Positions 19,980 through 29,037 of a DNA stretch of 64,000 bases are shown piece after piece. A program made the translations under genes and the position numbers. Positions within the stretch are counted from its first letter, which is position 1, and each line of letters begins with the position of its first letter. The DNA comes from Mycobacterium colombiense (GTDB taxonomy: Bacteria > Actinomycetota > Actinomycetes > Mycobacteriales > Mycobacteriaceae), in contig NZ_LZSX01000057.1 in the NCBI RefSeq assembly GCF_001665835.1, positions 20,313-84,312 of the forward strand. Direction: 5' to 3'. Under the pieces are notes generated by a model, which did no database searches, was not told the origin of the DNA, and worked only from the letters and a program-made list of their open reading frames with translations.

Positions 19980-20672
19980 CTACTCGGCCGCCGGCAACCG
20001 CTCGGATTCCCGGTCGGCTGTGCTCGGCGCGTGCTTGCGTCCCCGGTAGCTCCGCCAGGCGGCGATGAACGCCGGCATCAGCGAGACGATCAGGATGGCC
20101 AGCAGGATCTTCTGCAAGTTGTGGTGCACGAACGGCACGTTGCCCATGAAGTAGCCCGCGAGCGTCACACCGCCGCCCCAGAGGATGCCGCCGACGATGT
20201 CGAAGCCCAGGAACACCGGGTAGCGCATGTAGGACACCCCGGCGACCGGCGGGACGAACGTCCGCACGAACGGCGCGAACCGGGCCAGGATGATCGCCCA
20301 GGGCCCGTACTTCTCGAAGAAGGCGTGTGACTCGGTCACGTAGTGCTTCTTGAAGAACCGGGAGTCTTCCTTCTTGAACAGCGCCGGGCCGATCCGCCGG
20401 CCGATCCAGTACCCGGTCTGATCGCCCAGTATCGCCACGGTCGCGACGGCGGGGGCCAGCACCCAGATGCTGGCCGGCGGGTTCGGGTGTGCGGCCAGCA
20501 GGCCGCCGGTGAACAACAGCGACTCGCCGGGCAGCAGCGGAAACAGCAGCCCGGTTTCGATGAAGACGATGACCAGGATGCCGGGCAGCACCGCTGACCC
20601 GAAGACGCCGTCGGCGCCCAACCAATACATCGGGTCGAAGATGTGGGGCAGGGCCGTCACGGCGGTGCTCAT
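19980..20672 (-). CDS. DedA-family membrane protein (Rv0364-like)
   Basis: A 230-residue integral membrane protein with about five hydrophobic segments and the DedA/VTT core: the re-entrant ETGLLFPLLPGES early and the Arg-bearing FAPFVRTFVPPVAG in the second half. Family members move or flip lipids and affect envelope stress resistance. ATG 20672 is preceded by GAGGG and by TATGTT. It converges with the CoA-transferase gene (12-base gap) and is divergent from fba. The C-terminus is basic and cytosolic. Confidence 0.85.
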   Translation of the reverse strand: MSTAVTALPHIFDPMYWLGADGVFGSAVLPGILVIVFIETGLLFPLLPGESLLFTGGLLAAHPNPPASIWVLAPAVATVAILGDQTGYWIGRRIGPALFKKEDSRFFKKHYVTESHAFFEKYGPWAIILARFAPFVRTFVPPVAGVSYMRYPVFLGFDIVGGILWGGGVTLAGYFMGNVPFVHHNLQKILLAILIVSLMPAFIAAWRSYRGRKHAPSTADRESERLPAAE

Positions 20673-20801
20673 GATCCCTCAACATACCGGCGAAACGACC
20701 CTGGCCCGCACAAAGGCCGGGCTAACCCCCGCGCCGGTTCGCCGAGTGGCTGCCGACCACGCATCCGTGGTTGGGTAGGAGGAGCCGTCAGGAGGTGTCT
20801 G

Positions 20802-21839
20802 ATGCCCATCGCCACGCCCGAGGTCTACGCCGAGATGCTGCGACGCGCCAAGGACGACTCGTATGCCTTCCCGGCGATCAACTGCACCTCGTCGGAAACG
20901 GTGAACGCGGCCATCAAAGGCTTCGCCGATGCGGGCAGCGACGGGATCATCCAGTTCTCCACCGGTGGTGCCGAATTCGCGTCCGGGCTGGGCGTCAAGG
21001 ACATGGTGGCCGGTGCGGTGGCACTGGCCGAGTTCACACGTTCCATTGCGCACAGGTACCCGGTCAACGTTGCGCTACACACCGACCACTGCCCCAAGGA
21101 CAAGCTGGACGCCTATGTCCGCCCGCTGCTGGCGATTTCGGTCGAGCGGGTGGCCGCGGGCCGAGATCCGCTGTTCGGGTCGCACATGTGGGACGGCTCG
21201 GCCGTGCCGATCGATGAGAACCTGACGATCGCGCAGGAACTCCTCAAGGAGGCGGCGGCCGCCAAAATCATCCTCGAGATCGAGATCGGCGTGGTGGGCG
21301 GGGAAGAGGACGGCGTCGCCCACGAGATCAACGACAAGCTCTACACCACGCCGGACGACTTCGAGAAGACCATCGACGCGCTGGGCCACGGCGAGCACGG
21401 CAGGTACCTGCTCGCCGCCACCTTCGGCAACGTCCACGGCGTCTACAAGCCCGGCAACGTCAAGCTGCGGCCCGACATCCTGGCCCAGGGCCAACAGGTG
21501 GCCGCGGCCAAGCTGGGGCTGCCCGAGGGGGCCAAGCCGTTCGACTTCGTCTTCCACGGCGGTTCCGGTTCGCTGACGTCGGAGATCGAGGAGTCGCTGC
21601 GCTACGGCGTGGTGAAGATGAACGTGGACACCGACACGCAGTACGCGTTCACTCGCCCGATCGCAGGTCACATGTTCGCCAACTACGACGGTGTGCTCAA
21701 GGTCGACGGCGAGGTCGGCGTCAAGAAGGTCTACGACCCACGCAGCTACCTCAAGAAGGCCGAGGCGTCGATGTCCGAACGGGTGGTCCAGGCCTGCACC
21801 GACCTGCACTGTGCCGGAAAGTCACTCGGCGCGGGCTAG
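20802..21839 (+). CDS. fba: Class II fructose-bisphosphate aldolase
   Basis: A 345-residue zinc-dependent aldolase for the fructose 1,6-bisphosphate / triose phosphate step of glycolysis and gluconeogenesis. Metal and catalytic marks: ALHTDHCPKDKLD (Asp and His), IEIGVVGGEEDG (Glu ligand), ATFGNVHGVYKPG (His ligand) and FHGGSGS with the third His. Length matches the essential M. tuberculosis enzyme (344). ATG 20802 follows AGGAGGTGTCTG. Its TAG overlaps the convergent membrane-protein stop inside a shared CTAG. Confidence 0.97.
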   Translation: MPIATPEVYAEMLRRAKDDSYAFPAINCTSSETVNAAIKGFADAGSDGIIQFSTGGAEFASGLGVKDMVAGAVALAEFTRSIAHRYPVNVALHTDHCPKDKLDAYVRPLLAISVERVAAGRDPLFGSHMWDGSAVPIDENLTIAQELLKEAAAAKIILEIEIGVVGGEEDGVAHEINDKLYTTPDDFEKTIDALGHGEHGRYLLAATFGNVHGVYKPGNVKLRPDILAQGQQVAAAKLGLPEGAKPFDFVFHGGSGSLTSEIEESLRYGVVKMNVDTDTQYAFTRPIAGHMFANYDGVLKVDGEVGVKKVYDPRSYLKKAEASMSERVVQACTDLHCAGKSLGAG

Positions 21840-22708
21840 CCGCTGGCGGACTGACAGACCTTCCACTGGTCGTCGCGGTACTGCAGATCCATGCTGCGGG
21901 TGGAGCGCGTCTGCGGGTCGTAGGCCATGAACGTGGTCACGTTCGCCTCGGCGTGCTGGCCGTTGACCACCACCTGATCGATGCTGGCGATCACCGGATA
22001 CTGCTTGGCCGCCGACACCCGCCGGTAGGTCTCGTCCCAGGCGTGCTCGTCGTAGTCGGCGTAGCCGTCGCGGGTGGTGCCGCAGGTGATGGTGCGCAGC
22101 GTGGTCAGATCACCCCGCTGGATCGCGACGTCGAAGTTCTGGATGGTGTGCCGAACCTGGTCTTCCTGCGACACGTTGGTGTGTTTGCCCCGGGTGAGCA
22201 GCACCGTGCCCAGGATCGCGATCGCCGCCAGCGCCAGCACGATCACGACCAGCGCCAGGACCCAGCCCCAGTTGATCTGGCGGGAAGTGCGCAACTTTCC
22301 GCCGAGCCGGGGCGGGATCGATTGCGGGACAGCGGGTTTCGGTGGGATCCCGAACTGGGCGGTGGCGTCCTGTCCCGGCGTCGTCGCGAAGACCTCGGTG
22401 GCGGGCTCCGCCGTTGTGGAGATGATCGCGGTTTCTTTGGCGTCGAAGCCCGGCGCGGTGAAGCGACGTTCGCGTTGCGGCCCGCCCGGTACTTCCTGCG
22501 GGCCGCTGTGCGGGTCGGGTCTGTTGATCACCACGGTCTCGGTCTCGGAGTCGCTGGGGACCATGGGGACGCTCTCGGTGGCGTCGTCTCCGGTTTCGGG
22601 ACCGGACTCGGCCCCCCACTCGTCGCTCGGTTCGTTGCGAGACTCGCGTGGGTCGAACCCGGGCCGTTTCGGCGTGCCGCCGCGGTCGGGTTCGGATGGG
22701 TTGGGCAT
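21836..22708 (-). CDS. Single-pass membrane protein with NTF2-like extracellular domain (Rv0361-like)
   Basis: A 290-residue protein. A long acidic, Pro/Thr/Glu-rich cytosolic region (1-165) precedes one membrane segment (WGWVLALVVIVLALAAIAIL, about 168-190). An extracellular domain of about 100 residues begins SQEDQVRHTIQNFDVAIQRGD, as in NTF2-like or lumazine-binding-like domains; Cys residues in TITCGTT and WKVCQSA may form a disulfide. Position matches Rv0361. The Thr/Ser-rich cytosolic half is a plausible kinase target, which is inference. ATG 22708 is chosen over upstream starts because GGGAGG precedes it. Confidence 0.7.
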   Translation of the reverse strand: MPNPSEPDRGGTPKRPGFDPRESRNEPSDEWGAESGPETGDDATESVPMVPSDSETETVVINRPDPHSGPQEVPGGPQRERRFTAPGFDAKETAIISTTAEPATEVFATTPGQDATAQFGIPPKPAVPQSIPPRLGGKLRTSRQINWGWVLALVVIVLALAAIAILGTVLLTRGKHTNVSQEDQVRHTIQNFDVAIQRGDLTTLRTITCGTTRDGYADYDEHAWDETYRRVSAAKQYPVIASIDQVVVNGQHAEANVTTFMAYDPQTRSTRSMDLQYRDDQWKVCQSASG

Positions 22709-22828
22709 GAGTACTACTGTCCTCCCGCTTCGTGGGGTAGTTGCAGAGCTTAGCGACCGAACACCCGGCTCGGGGCGATGGCCGAGGTGCGTCACGCGGG
22801 CAAAAGGAGCGAGCTGCAGAATAGAGCC

Positions 22829-23242
22829 ATGACGCCGATGGGAGATCTTCTAGGGCCCGACCCGATCCTGCTGCCCGGAGATGCCGATGCCGAGGCGGAA
22901 CTGCTGGCCGGTGAGAAGTCCGGCATCGTCGCGGCCGCGCACCCGACGGCATCGGTGGCCTGGGCGGCGCTGGCCGAGCAGGCCCTGGCCGACGACCAGG
23001 CCATCACCGCCTACGCCTACGCGCGCACCGGCTATCACCGCGGCCTGGACCAGCTGCGCCGGAACGGCTGGAAGGGCTTCGGCCCGGTGCCGTATTCGCA
23101 CGAACCCAACCGCGGCTTCCTGCGGTGTGTGGCGGCCCTGGCGCGCGCCGCCGACACGATCGGCGAAACCGACGAGTACGCGCGCTGCCTGGACCTGCTC
23201 GACGATTGCGACCCCGAGGCGCGCCCGGCGCTCGGGCTTTGA
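22829..23242 (+). CDS. DUF3151 family protein (Rv0360c-like)
   Basis: A 137-residue soluble protein that is almost entirely helical, with Ala-rich repeats (VAWAALAEQALADDQAITAYAYARTGYHRGLDQLRRNGWKG reads as TPR-like helices) and a conserved YSHEPNRGFLRC stretch. It belongs to actinobacterial DUF3151; no function is known. Position next to the Rv0361-like gene and near fba matches Rv0360c. It is divergent from the Rv0361-like gene and converges with the CDF gene four bases away. Confidence 0.75.
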   Translation: MTPMGDLLGPDPILLPGDADAEAELLAGEKSGIVAAAHPTASVAWAALAEQALADDQAITAYAYARTGYHRGLDQLRRNGWKGFGPVPYSHEPNRGFLRCVAALARAADTIGETDEYARCLDLLDDCDPEARPALGL

Positions 23243-23246
23243 CGCG

Positions 23247-24143
23247 CTAGAAGCTGTCCGAGCAATCGGTGTCGTCGGGGCAGTCGATCTGAACGGTGGC
23301 GTGCTCCAGCCCACGCGCCGATAACACCGCGCGCGCGTCATGCAGCACCCGCGCGGAGTCGCCGACGCTGATCAGATGCGCGGTGCACATGTCCTTGCCG
23401 GGGGAGAGCGTCCACACGTGCAGGTCGTGCACGTCGATCACCCCGTCCACGGTGCCGAGCGCGGTGCGCAGTTCCTCGACGTCGATGTGGGTCGGCGACG
23501 ATTCGGACAGGATCCGCAGCGCGGCGCGGGCCAATGCGACGGCCCGGGGCAACACCCAGAGCGCGACCAGCACCGCCACCACCACGTCGGCGTAGGGCCA
23601 GTGCGTCGTCACGGTGACCACACCGGCGATCAGCACGCCCAGACTGCCCACGGTGTCGGCGACGACCTCCATGTAGGCGCCCTTGACCGCCAGGCTGCCC
23701 GACGAATGGGAACGCAGCAGCAGCGCGACGACGAAGTTGGCGGCCAGCCCGGCCAGCGCGACCACGATCATCGGCACGCCGGGGACGGCGGGAGCTTCGC
23801 TGAGACGCTGGACGGCCTCGTAGAGGATGAACGCCGCCACGCCGATCAGCAGCCCGGCGTTGGCGACGGCGGTGAACACCTCGGCGCGATGCCAGCCGTA
23901 GGTGCGGGCGGGCGACGCGCTGCCGCGGCGGGCCAGCGTGACGGCGGCGAGCCCCATGAAGACGGCGACCACGTCGGTCAGCATGTGGCCGGCGTCGGCC
24001 AGCAGGGCGATCGAGTTGATCAGCAGCGAGGTGACCAGTTCCACCACGAAGAACGCCGCCAGAATCGCTGCGGCCGTGATCATGCGCGGGATCAGCCGAG
24101 CGTCGTCCGTCTCGGCGGGGGTGTGGTTGTGGCCTGCGCCCAT
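23247..24143 (-). CDS. Cation diffusion facilitator (CDF) metal exporter
   Basis: A 298-residue six-helix transporter that exports a divalent metal in exchange for protons. An N-terminal His cluster (GAGHNH) is followed by the metal site HMLTD in the second helix, where zinc CDFs have HxxxD. In the fifth helix the matching site is EVVAD: Glu replaces the usual His. A cytosolic domain (about 205-298) ends with Cys/Asp-rich CPDDTDCSD. The message appears leaderless, from a promoter whose spacer is a 24-bp palindrome, pointing to metal-responsive control. H37Rv has no CDF gene at this position as I recall. Confidence 0.9.
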   Translation of the reverse strand: MGAGHNHTPAETDDARLIPRMITAAAILAAFFVVELVTSLLINSIALLADAGHMLTDVVAVFMGLAAVTLARRGSASPARTYGWHRAEVFTAVANAGLLIGVAAFILYEAVQRLSEAPAVPGVPMIVVALAGLAANFVVALLLRSHSSGSLAVKGAYMEVVADTVGSLGVLIAGVVTVTTHWPYADVVVAVLVALWVLPRAVALARAALRILSESSPTHIDVEELRTALGTVDGVIDVHDLHVWTLSPGKDMCTAHLISVGDSARVLHDARAVLSARGLEHATVQIDCPDDTDCSDSF

Positions 24144-24150
24144 GACGCGA

Positions 24151-24180
24151 AATATATGCGTAATAACGCATATATGGCAA
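24151..24180 (-). promoter_or_regulatory. CDF promoter with a 24-bp operator palindrome in its spacer
   Basis: On the minus strand, TTGCCA (24180-24175) and TATATT (24156-24151) are separated by 18 bases, and the -10 ends seven bases before the ATG. A near-perfect 24-bp palindrome (24152-24175; half-site ATATATGCGT, mirrored by ACGCATATAT) fills the spacer. Size and A+T-rich arms fit ArsR/SmtB-type 12-2-12 metal operators; a MerR-type spacer operator is the other reading. Confidence 0.6.
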
Positions 24181-24183
24181 GGG

Positions 24184-24966
24184 TCAGAACCAGCGGCTCC
24201 AGAAGCGGGTCAGCGCGTTGCCCCAACTCACCAGGACGTCCGGCACGCCGGACACGTCGAACAAAGACAACACGACGCCGAAGAACCATTGGTTGAGCAC
24301 CGGTGCCAGGAGCAAGAACAGCAGGATGACGAAGCCCCACTGCTTGGCCGGCGCCAGCGCGCGCTGGGTCTCGGGACTCAGGTGCGGTTCCAGGGCGTCG
24401 TATCCGTCCAGGCCCGGGATGGGCAGCAGATTCAGCAACACGGCGGTGAGCTGAAGGAACGCGAGGAACGCCACCCCCGACCACAGCACCACGTGCGCCG
24501 GGTCGAAGAACAACCGCGTCACCGCGAGCAGCAGCACCGCCAGCACCAGGTTGGCCGCCGGGCCCGCCAGACTGACCATGGTGCGCCGGGCGGGCGTCAT
24601 GAACCAGGTGCGCACGTAGACCGCCGCGCCCGGCAGGCCGATGCCGCCCAGCAGGATGACCACCATCGGCAGCACCAGCGAGAGCGCGGGATGGGCGTAG
24701 CGGCGTGGGTCCAGCGTCAGGTACCCGCGCACGGCGTCATCGTGATCGCCGAACCGCCAGGCGGTCACCGCATGCCCGAATTCGTGCAGACACAACGACA
24801 CCAGCCAGCCGGCGATCACGAAGACGAACACTCCGGCATAAGCCAGCGGCCGGGTGCTGATCCCGGCCGACCAGGCCAGCGCGGCGCCGACACCCGTCAG
24901 CGCGATCAGGCCCAGGAAGATCGGGCTGGGCCGTACCGATTCGTGCCGGGAGGAGGGGAAGCTCAC
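24184..24966 (-). CDS. Site-2 protease family (M50) membrane protein (Rv0359-like)
   Basis: A 260-residue polytopic membrane metalloprotease. The zinc site HEFGH lies in the second hydrophobic segment (SLCLHEFGHAVTAW), and the third ligand motif is NLLPIPGLDGYD near residue 190, both intact. There is no PDZ domain, placing it with the compact M50B group; substrates are unknown. GTG 24966 lies nine bases after the stop of the Rv0358-like gene, so they are likely one unit, the same order as Rv0358-Rv0359. Its stop is within a few bases of the CDF promoter. Confidence 0.85.
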   Translation of the reverse strand: MSFPSSRHESVRPSPIFLGLIALTGVGAALAWSAGISTRPLAYAGVFVFVIAGWLVSLCLHEFGHAVTAWRFGDHDDAVRGYLTLDPRRYAHPALSLVLPMVVILLGGIGLPGAAVYVRTWFMTPARRTMVSLAGPAANLVLAVLLLAVTRLFFDPAHVVLWSGVAFLAFLQLTAVLLNLLPIPGLDGYDALEPHLSPETQRALAPAKQWGFVILLFLLLAPVLNQWFFGVVLSLFDVSGVPDVLVSWGNALTRFWSRWF

Positions 24967-24975
24967 CGATCGAAA

Positions 24976-25638
24976 CTAGCCGACCAGCAGCCAGCCCTCG
25001 ATGTTGCGGTAGAACGCCGAGCGGCGCGCGGCGCGCGGCACGGCGACGCCGTCACGCACCACGGTGACGCCCGTGCTGCCGAGCTGGGCGGCGCGCCCGG
25101 TGACCCAGCGGGGCCACAGGCGGCCGAGACCACGGCCGGCGACTGCCGCCCGCAGGCCGGGCGCGGACGGGGTCGGCTCGATCCACACGCGTTCGACGTC
25201 GCCATCGAACAACGTGGTGTCGTCGACCACCGCCTCGCCGTGGATCGACCGCGCGCCATCCGCCGGCACCCAGCCGGCCCGCCCCACGACCACCGACCCG
25301 GTCTCGTCGCGAATCAGCGTCACCCGCCGCGCCGCACCGCGCCGGGCCCGCCGCGCCGCCCGGAATCCGGCCGGCTGGCGGTAGATCCGGGTGGCCCGGG
25401 TGCGGCGGCGCGGCACGTAGGCCACCTCGAGGTCGAGCCGCTCGGCACGCAGCAGCCGGGTCAGCACCGCGGCCAGTTCGGCGTCGCCGCCCAGCACGAT
25501 CAGCCGCCGGTATGGGCCGATCGCGGCATCGATATCGGTTTCACCGGCGACCGGGTGGGTTTGCATGCCCCGCAACGGTCGGTAGGTGCGCCGTTGGCCG
25601 AACAGAAGTATCGCGGCTGCTCGATCTCCTTGTGTCAC
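24976..25638 (-). CDS. Conserved hypothetical (Rv0358-like)
   Basis: A basic protein of about 220 residues, not assigned to a family here. The first part has a nucleotide-fold-like strand RLIVLGGDAELAAVLTRLL followed by an Arg-rich segment (RRRTRATRIYRQ); later parts have short beta-rich stretches. It is probably cytosolic, as there is no signal or membrane segment. The start is uncertain: GTG 25638 gives a length near Rv0358 (215), but a TATACT box just upstream of it would favour ATG 25566; ATG 25725 would add 29 residues. It precedes the M50 protease gene on the same strand. Confidence 0.6.
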   Translation of the reverse strand: MTQGDRAAAILLFGQRRTYRPLRGMQTHPVAGETDIDAAIGPYRRLIVLGGDAELAAVLTRLLRAERLDLEVAYVPRRRTRATRIYRQPAGFRAARRARRGAARRVTLIRDETGSVVVGRAGWVPADGARSIHGEAVVDDTTLFDGDVERVWIEPTPSAPGLRAAVAGRGLGRLWPRWVTGRAAQLGSTGVTVVRDGVAVPRAARRSAFYRNIEGWLLVG

Positions 25639-25941
25639 AGTATATCCAATCGAGAAGCAGCCAATGCCGTTGTGTTCCAACATTTCTGGCCGGACATGAA
25701 TTGCGACGTCGAAAGATCTCGCCATAACGACACGGTCACAACATGGTGTCGACTATGAAAGTTGTTGCAACGCTGTCGGCAAACAACCGGATACTTTACT
25801 CCTGCCACAGGGCCGACGTTGCGCGGAATCCCGCCACGAGTGGTTGAGGGAACGGAGAACTACCATTCGCCGATTTACCGCCATCTTGTCAACCGCGCGA
25901 ACCGCATTGCTCGTGTCGGGCGCCGGCCCCACGCGCGTCCG
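25639..25941. other. Intergenic stretch before the phosphatase gene
   Basis: About 300 bases, more A+T-rich than the flanks. It holds TATACT (minus, 25639-25644) before the Rv0358-like gene and TACTTT (plus, 25792-25797), a possible -10 for the phosphatase. A later GTG at 25840 is in frame with the phosphatase and could be its start. No other gene is visible. Confidence 0.4.
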
Positions 25942-26877
25942 GTGCTGACCAAGCCGCTGTGCCGCGTTGGCGCCGTGCTGCTTTCGATCGTCCTGCTGTG
26001 CAGTGCATCTGGGACAGCCTCGGCGGACGAATCGATCGTGATCGACCTGGTGCGACACGGGCAGTCAACAGCCAATGCGGCAAGCCTGATCGACACGGCG
26101 CCGCCCGGAGCATCGCTTACCGCGCTCGGTCAGCAACAGGCGCAGACCGTCGCCGGCGTTCTCGCGGCGAAGGGCCCGGTCGCCGGGATCTTCGCCTCGC
26201 AGCTGGTCAGGACGCAGCAGACCGCGGCGCCGTTGGCTTCCGCGTTGGGCATGAACGCGCAGGTGTTGCCGGGGCTCAACGAGATCGACGCCGGCGCTTT
26301 CAACGGCCAGCCGCAGGTCAGCCTCGGCGGGCTCGCATACCTGCTGGCGCCGGTCGCGTGGATGCTCGGGCTACGCATCGTGCCGATGCTGGCTCCCGGC
26401 TCCACCGATTCCAACGGGTTCGAATTCCGCAGGCGTTTCGACGGTGCGCTCGACACCGTGTACGGCAATGCCGCGACCAACGTCGGCCGCTTCAACGACG
26501 TGCTCCAGACGATGTATGGCAGTGCCCTTGCCAACCCGGTCCGCGGCACGAACGGCAGGATCACCGAGGTGGCGTTCTCCAGCGAATTCGCCATCGGCGT
26601 CGGGACGATGATGAGCGTCAAGAACCCCGATCCGTTGCTCCTGCTCTTCGACCCGCTGCCCAACACGGGCATCGTCGTGATCCAGGGCAGCCCCCACGAT
26701 GGCTGGACGCTGATCAGCTGGAACGGGAAACCGGTGCATCCAGGTTGGTCGGGCCCGAAGAACGGTCGTGGCGCCAACGGCCTGTGCCTCATGCTGGACG
26801 CGTCCACCAGGACCGGCGTATGCGCGGCCAAGCCACCGGCGCAGGCAAGCGCTCCGGTCGCGGCGCCGTACGGGTGA
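25942..26877 (+). CDS. Secreted histidine-phosphatase (phosphoglycerate mutase-like) family protein
   Basis: A roughly 311-residue exported enzyme of the histidine phosphatase superfamily. A signal peptide (VGAVLLSIVLLCSASGTASA, cleavage after ASA) leads straight into the catalytic VDLVRHGQSTAN-type motif (seen as DLVRHGQS), where His accepts the phosphate. The acidic partner is probably in GLNEIDAGAFNGQ; the second His of the family is near SSEFAIGVG, where the usual His is not obvious. The substrate would be a phosphoester outside the membrane. GTG 25942 fits the signal peptide but lacks a ribosome site; GTG 25840 is an alternative. Confidence 0.75.
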   Translation: MLTKPLCRVGAVLLSIVLLCSASGTASADESIVIDLVRHGQSTANAASLIDTAPPGASLTALGQQQAQTVAGVLAAKGPVAGIFASQLVRTQQTAAPLASALGMNAQVLPGLNEIDAGAFNGQPQVSLGGLAYLLAPVAWMLGLRIVPMLAPGSTDSNGFEFRRRFDGALDTVYGNAATNVGRFNDVLQTMYGSALANPVRGTNGRITEVAFSSEFAIGVGTMMSVKNPDPLLLLFDPLPNTGIVVIQGSPHDGWTLISWNGKPVHPGWSGPKNGRGANGLCLMLDASTRTGVCAAKPPAQASAPVAAPYG

Positions 26878-27054
26878 GGTCGCCGCACCCGGCGCCCGCC
26901 TTTCCCGGCTGTGTCACAGCGGTCTCGCCACGTCCTGGCTTAAGCTGATTTGCCCGGCTCCTCAGCCGGCCACCGGCGGCCCGCATGGTCGCCAGGCTAG
27001 GGTGGGTCACCGGCTGGACCACAATACGCAGGCGAGATCAGGTGGGAGCGTGTC

Positions 27055-28353
27055 ATGCCGGCAATCGTCCTCATCGGCGCCCAATGGGGCGACGAGGGCA
27101 AAGGTAAGGCCACCGATTTGCTCGGTGGGCGCGTTCAGTGGGTGGTGCGATACCAGGGCGGCAACAACGCCGGGCACACCGTCGTCTTGCCCACCGGGGA
27201 GAACTTCGCGCTGCACCTGATCCCGTCGGGGGTGCTCACCCCCGGTGTCACCAACGTCATCGGCAACGGTGTGGTGGTGGACCCCGGCGTGCTGCTGGAC
27301 GAGCTCAAGGGCCTCGAAGACCGCGGTGTCGACACCTCGAAGTTGCTCATCTCCGCCGACGCGCACCTGCTGTTGCCCTACCACGTGGCCATCGACAAGG
27401 TCACCGAGCGCTACATGGGGAACAAGAAGATCGGCACCACCGGCCGCGGCATCGGCCCCTGCTACCAGGACAAGATCGCGCGCATCGGCATCCGGGTCGC
27501 CGACGTGCTGGATCGGGAAGTGTTGACGCACAAGGTCGAAGCCGCGCTGGAGCTCAAGAACCAGATCCTGGTCAAGATCTACAACCGCAAGGCGCTGGAT
27601 CCCCACCAGGTGGTCGAGGCCCTGCTGGAGCAGGCCGAGGGCTTCAAGCACCGCATCGCCGACACCCGCCTGCTGCTCAACCAAGCGCTCGAGGCCGGCG
27701 AGGCCGTGCTGCTGGAAGGCTCGCAGGGCACCCTGCTCGACGTGGACCACGGCACGTATCCCTATGTGACATCGTCGAATCCGACGGCGGGCGGCGCGGC
27801 CGTGGGTTCGGGTATCGGCCCCACCCGGATCACCGCGGTGCTGGGAATCCTCAAGGCCTACACCACCCGCGTCGGCTCGGGCCCGTTCCCCACCGAGCTG
27901 TTCGACGAGAACGGCGAATACTTGTCCAAGACCGGCGGCGAATTCGGCGTCACCACCGGCCGGCGCCGGCGCTGCGGCTGGTTCGACGCCGTCATCGCCC
28001 GCTACGCCACCCGGGTCAACGGCATCACCGACTTCTTCCTGACCAAGCTCGACGTGCTGTCCAGCCTGGAGACGGTTCCGGTGTGCGTCGGCTACCAGAT
28101 CGACGGGGCGCGCATTTACGAGATGCCGATGACGCAGAGCGATCTGGCGCGCGCCGAACCGATCTACGAGGAACTGCCCGGCTGGTGGGAGGACATCTCG
28201 CACGCCCGGGAGTTCGACGACCTGCCCGCCAAGGCACGCGACTACGTGCTGCGGCTGGAAGAGCTTGCCGGAGCGCATATTTCGTGCATCGGCGTGGGGC
28301 CCGGGCGCGAACAGACCATCGTTCGCCGCGACGTCCTGGCGGCCCGCCCGTGA
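27055..28353 (+). CDS. purA: Adenylosuccinate synthetase
   Basis: A 432-residue GTP-dependent enzyme joining IMP and aspartate, the first step to AMP. Motifs: the GTP loop [16 protein letters not shown] at the N-terminus, [12 protein letters not shown] with catalytic His, [11 protein letters not shown], and the IMP/Asp loop with [10 protein letters not shown]. Same length as M. tuberculosis PurA. ATG 27055 follows GGTGGGAG. Its stop overlaps the next start (GTGA), coupling it to the thioesterase gene, as in Rv0357c-Rv0356c. A TAGGGT at 26998-27003 is a possible -10. Confidence 0.98.
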   Translation: MPAIVLIGAQWGDEGKGKATDLLGGRVQWVVRYQGGNNAGHTVVLPTGENFALHLIPSGVLTPGVTNVIGNGVVVDPGVLLDELKGLEDRGVDTSKLLISADAHLLLPYHVAIDKVTERYMGNKKIGTTGRGIGPCYQDKIARIGIRVADVLDREVLTHKVEAALELKNQILVKIYNRKALDPHQVVEALLEQAEGFKHRIADTRLLLNQALEAGEAVLLEGSQGTLLDVDHGTYPYVTSSNPTAGGAAVGSGIGPTRITAVLGILKAYTTRVGSGPFPTELFDENGEYLSKTGGEFGVTTGRRRRCGWFDAVIARYATRVNGITDFFLTKLDVLSSLETVPVCVGYQIDGARIYEMPMTQSDLARAEPIYEELPGWWEDISHAREFDDLPAKARDYVLRLEELAGAHISCIGVGPGREQTIVRRDVLAARP

Positions 28354-28997
28354 CGGACGCCGCCCAGGATCCCAAAGACCTAGACCCCGAATACGAACAT
28401 CACGGCGGCTTTCCCGAATACGGGGTGGCCAACCCCGGGCCCGGCTTCGGGCGGTTCGTGGCGGCCATGCGCCGGCTGCAGGACCTCGCCGTGTCGGCCG
28501 ACCCCGACGACGCCATGTGGGACGACGCGGCCGACCGCGTCGCGGCGCTGACGGACCTGCTGGGCCCGTTTCAAGCCGCCGTGGAGGGCCGCGCGCCGGC
28601 CGGGCGGACGCCGGGCCTGCCCGGCATGGGCAGTCTGCTGCTGCCGCCGTGGACGTTGACGCGCTACGAGCCCGACGGCTGCGAGATGCGGGGCCATTTC
28701 ACCCGGTTCCACGTCGGCGGCAACCATGCGGTGCACGGCGGCGTGCTGCCGCTGCTGTTCGACCACATGTTCGGGATGGTGTCGCACGCCTCGAATCGGC
28801 CGATCAGCCGCACGGCGTTCCTGCACGTCGACTACCGCAAGATCACCCCGATCGACGCGCCGTTGGTGGTGCGCGGACGGGTCACCGGCACCGAGGGGCG
28901 CAAAGCGTTCGTGTCCGCGGAACTGGTCGACGGGGACGGAGCGCTGCTGGCGGAGGCCAACGGCCTGATGGTGCAGTTACTCCCAGGCCAGCCCTGA
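28350..28997 (+). CDS. Hotdog-fold thioesterase, PaaI-like (Rv0356c-like)
   Basis: A 215-residue protein. The C-terminal half is a hotdog domain: [27 protein letters not shown] contains the HGG and Asp seen in acyl-CoA thioesterases, followed by [13 protein letters not shown]. The first 90 residues are an acidic extension of unknown role. It would hydrolyse an acyl- or aryl-CoA; substrate unknown. GTG 28350 overlaps the purA stop. Length equals Rv0356c (214). Confidence 0.8.
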   Translation: MTDAAQDPKDLDPEYEHHGGFPEYGVANPGPGFGRFVAAMRRLQDLAVSADPDDAMWDDAADRVAALTDLLGPFQAAVEGRAPAGRTPGLPGMGSLLLPPWTLTRYEPDGCEMRGHFTRFHVGGNHAVHGGVLPLLFDHMFGMVSHASNRPISRTAFLHVDYRKITPIDAPLVVRGRVTGTEGRKAFVSAELVDGDGALLAEANGLMVQLLPGQP

Positions 28998-29025
28998 GGT
29001 GGGCCGGGCACGTGCGGAACCGACC

Positions 29026-29031
29026 TATCCT
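29026..29031 (+). promoter_or_regulatory. -10 element of purT (leaderless)
   Basis: TATCCT ends six bases before the GTG at 29038, with no ribosome site; this indicates a separate promoter and a leaderless message for purT despite the short 40-base gap after the thioesterase gene. Confidence 0.4.
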
Positions 29032-29037
29032 TGAGCC

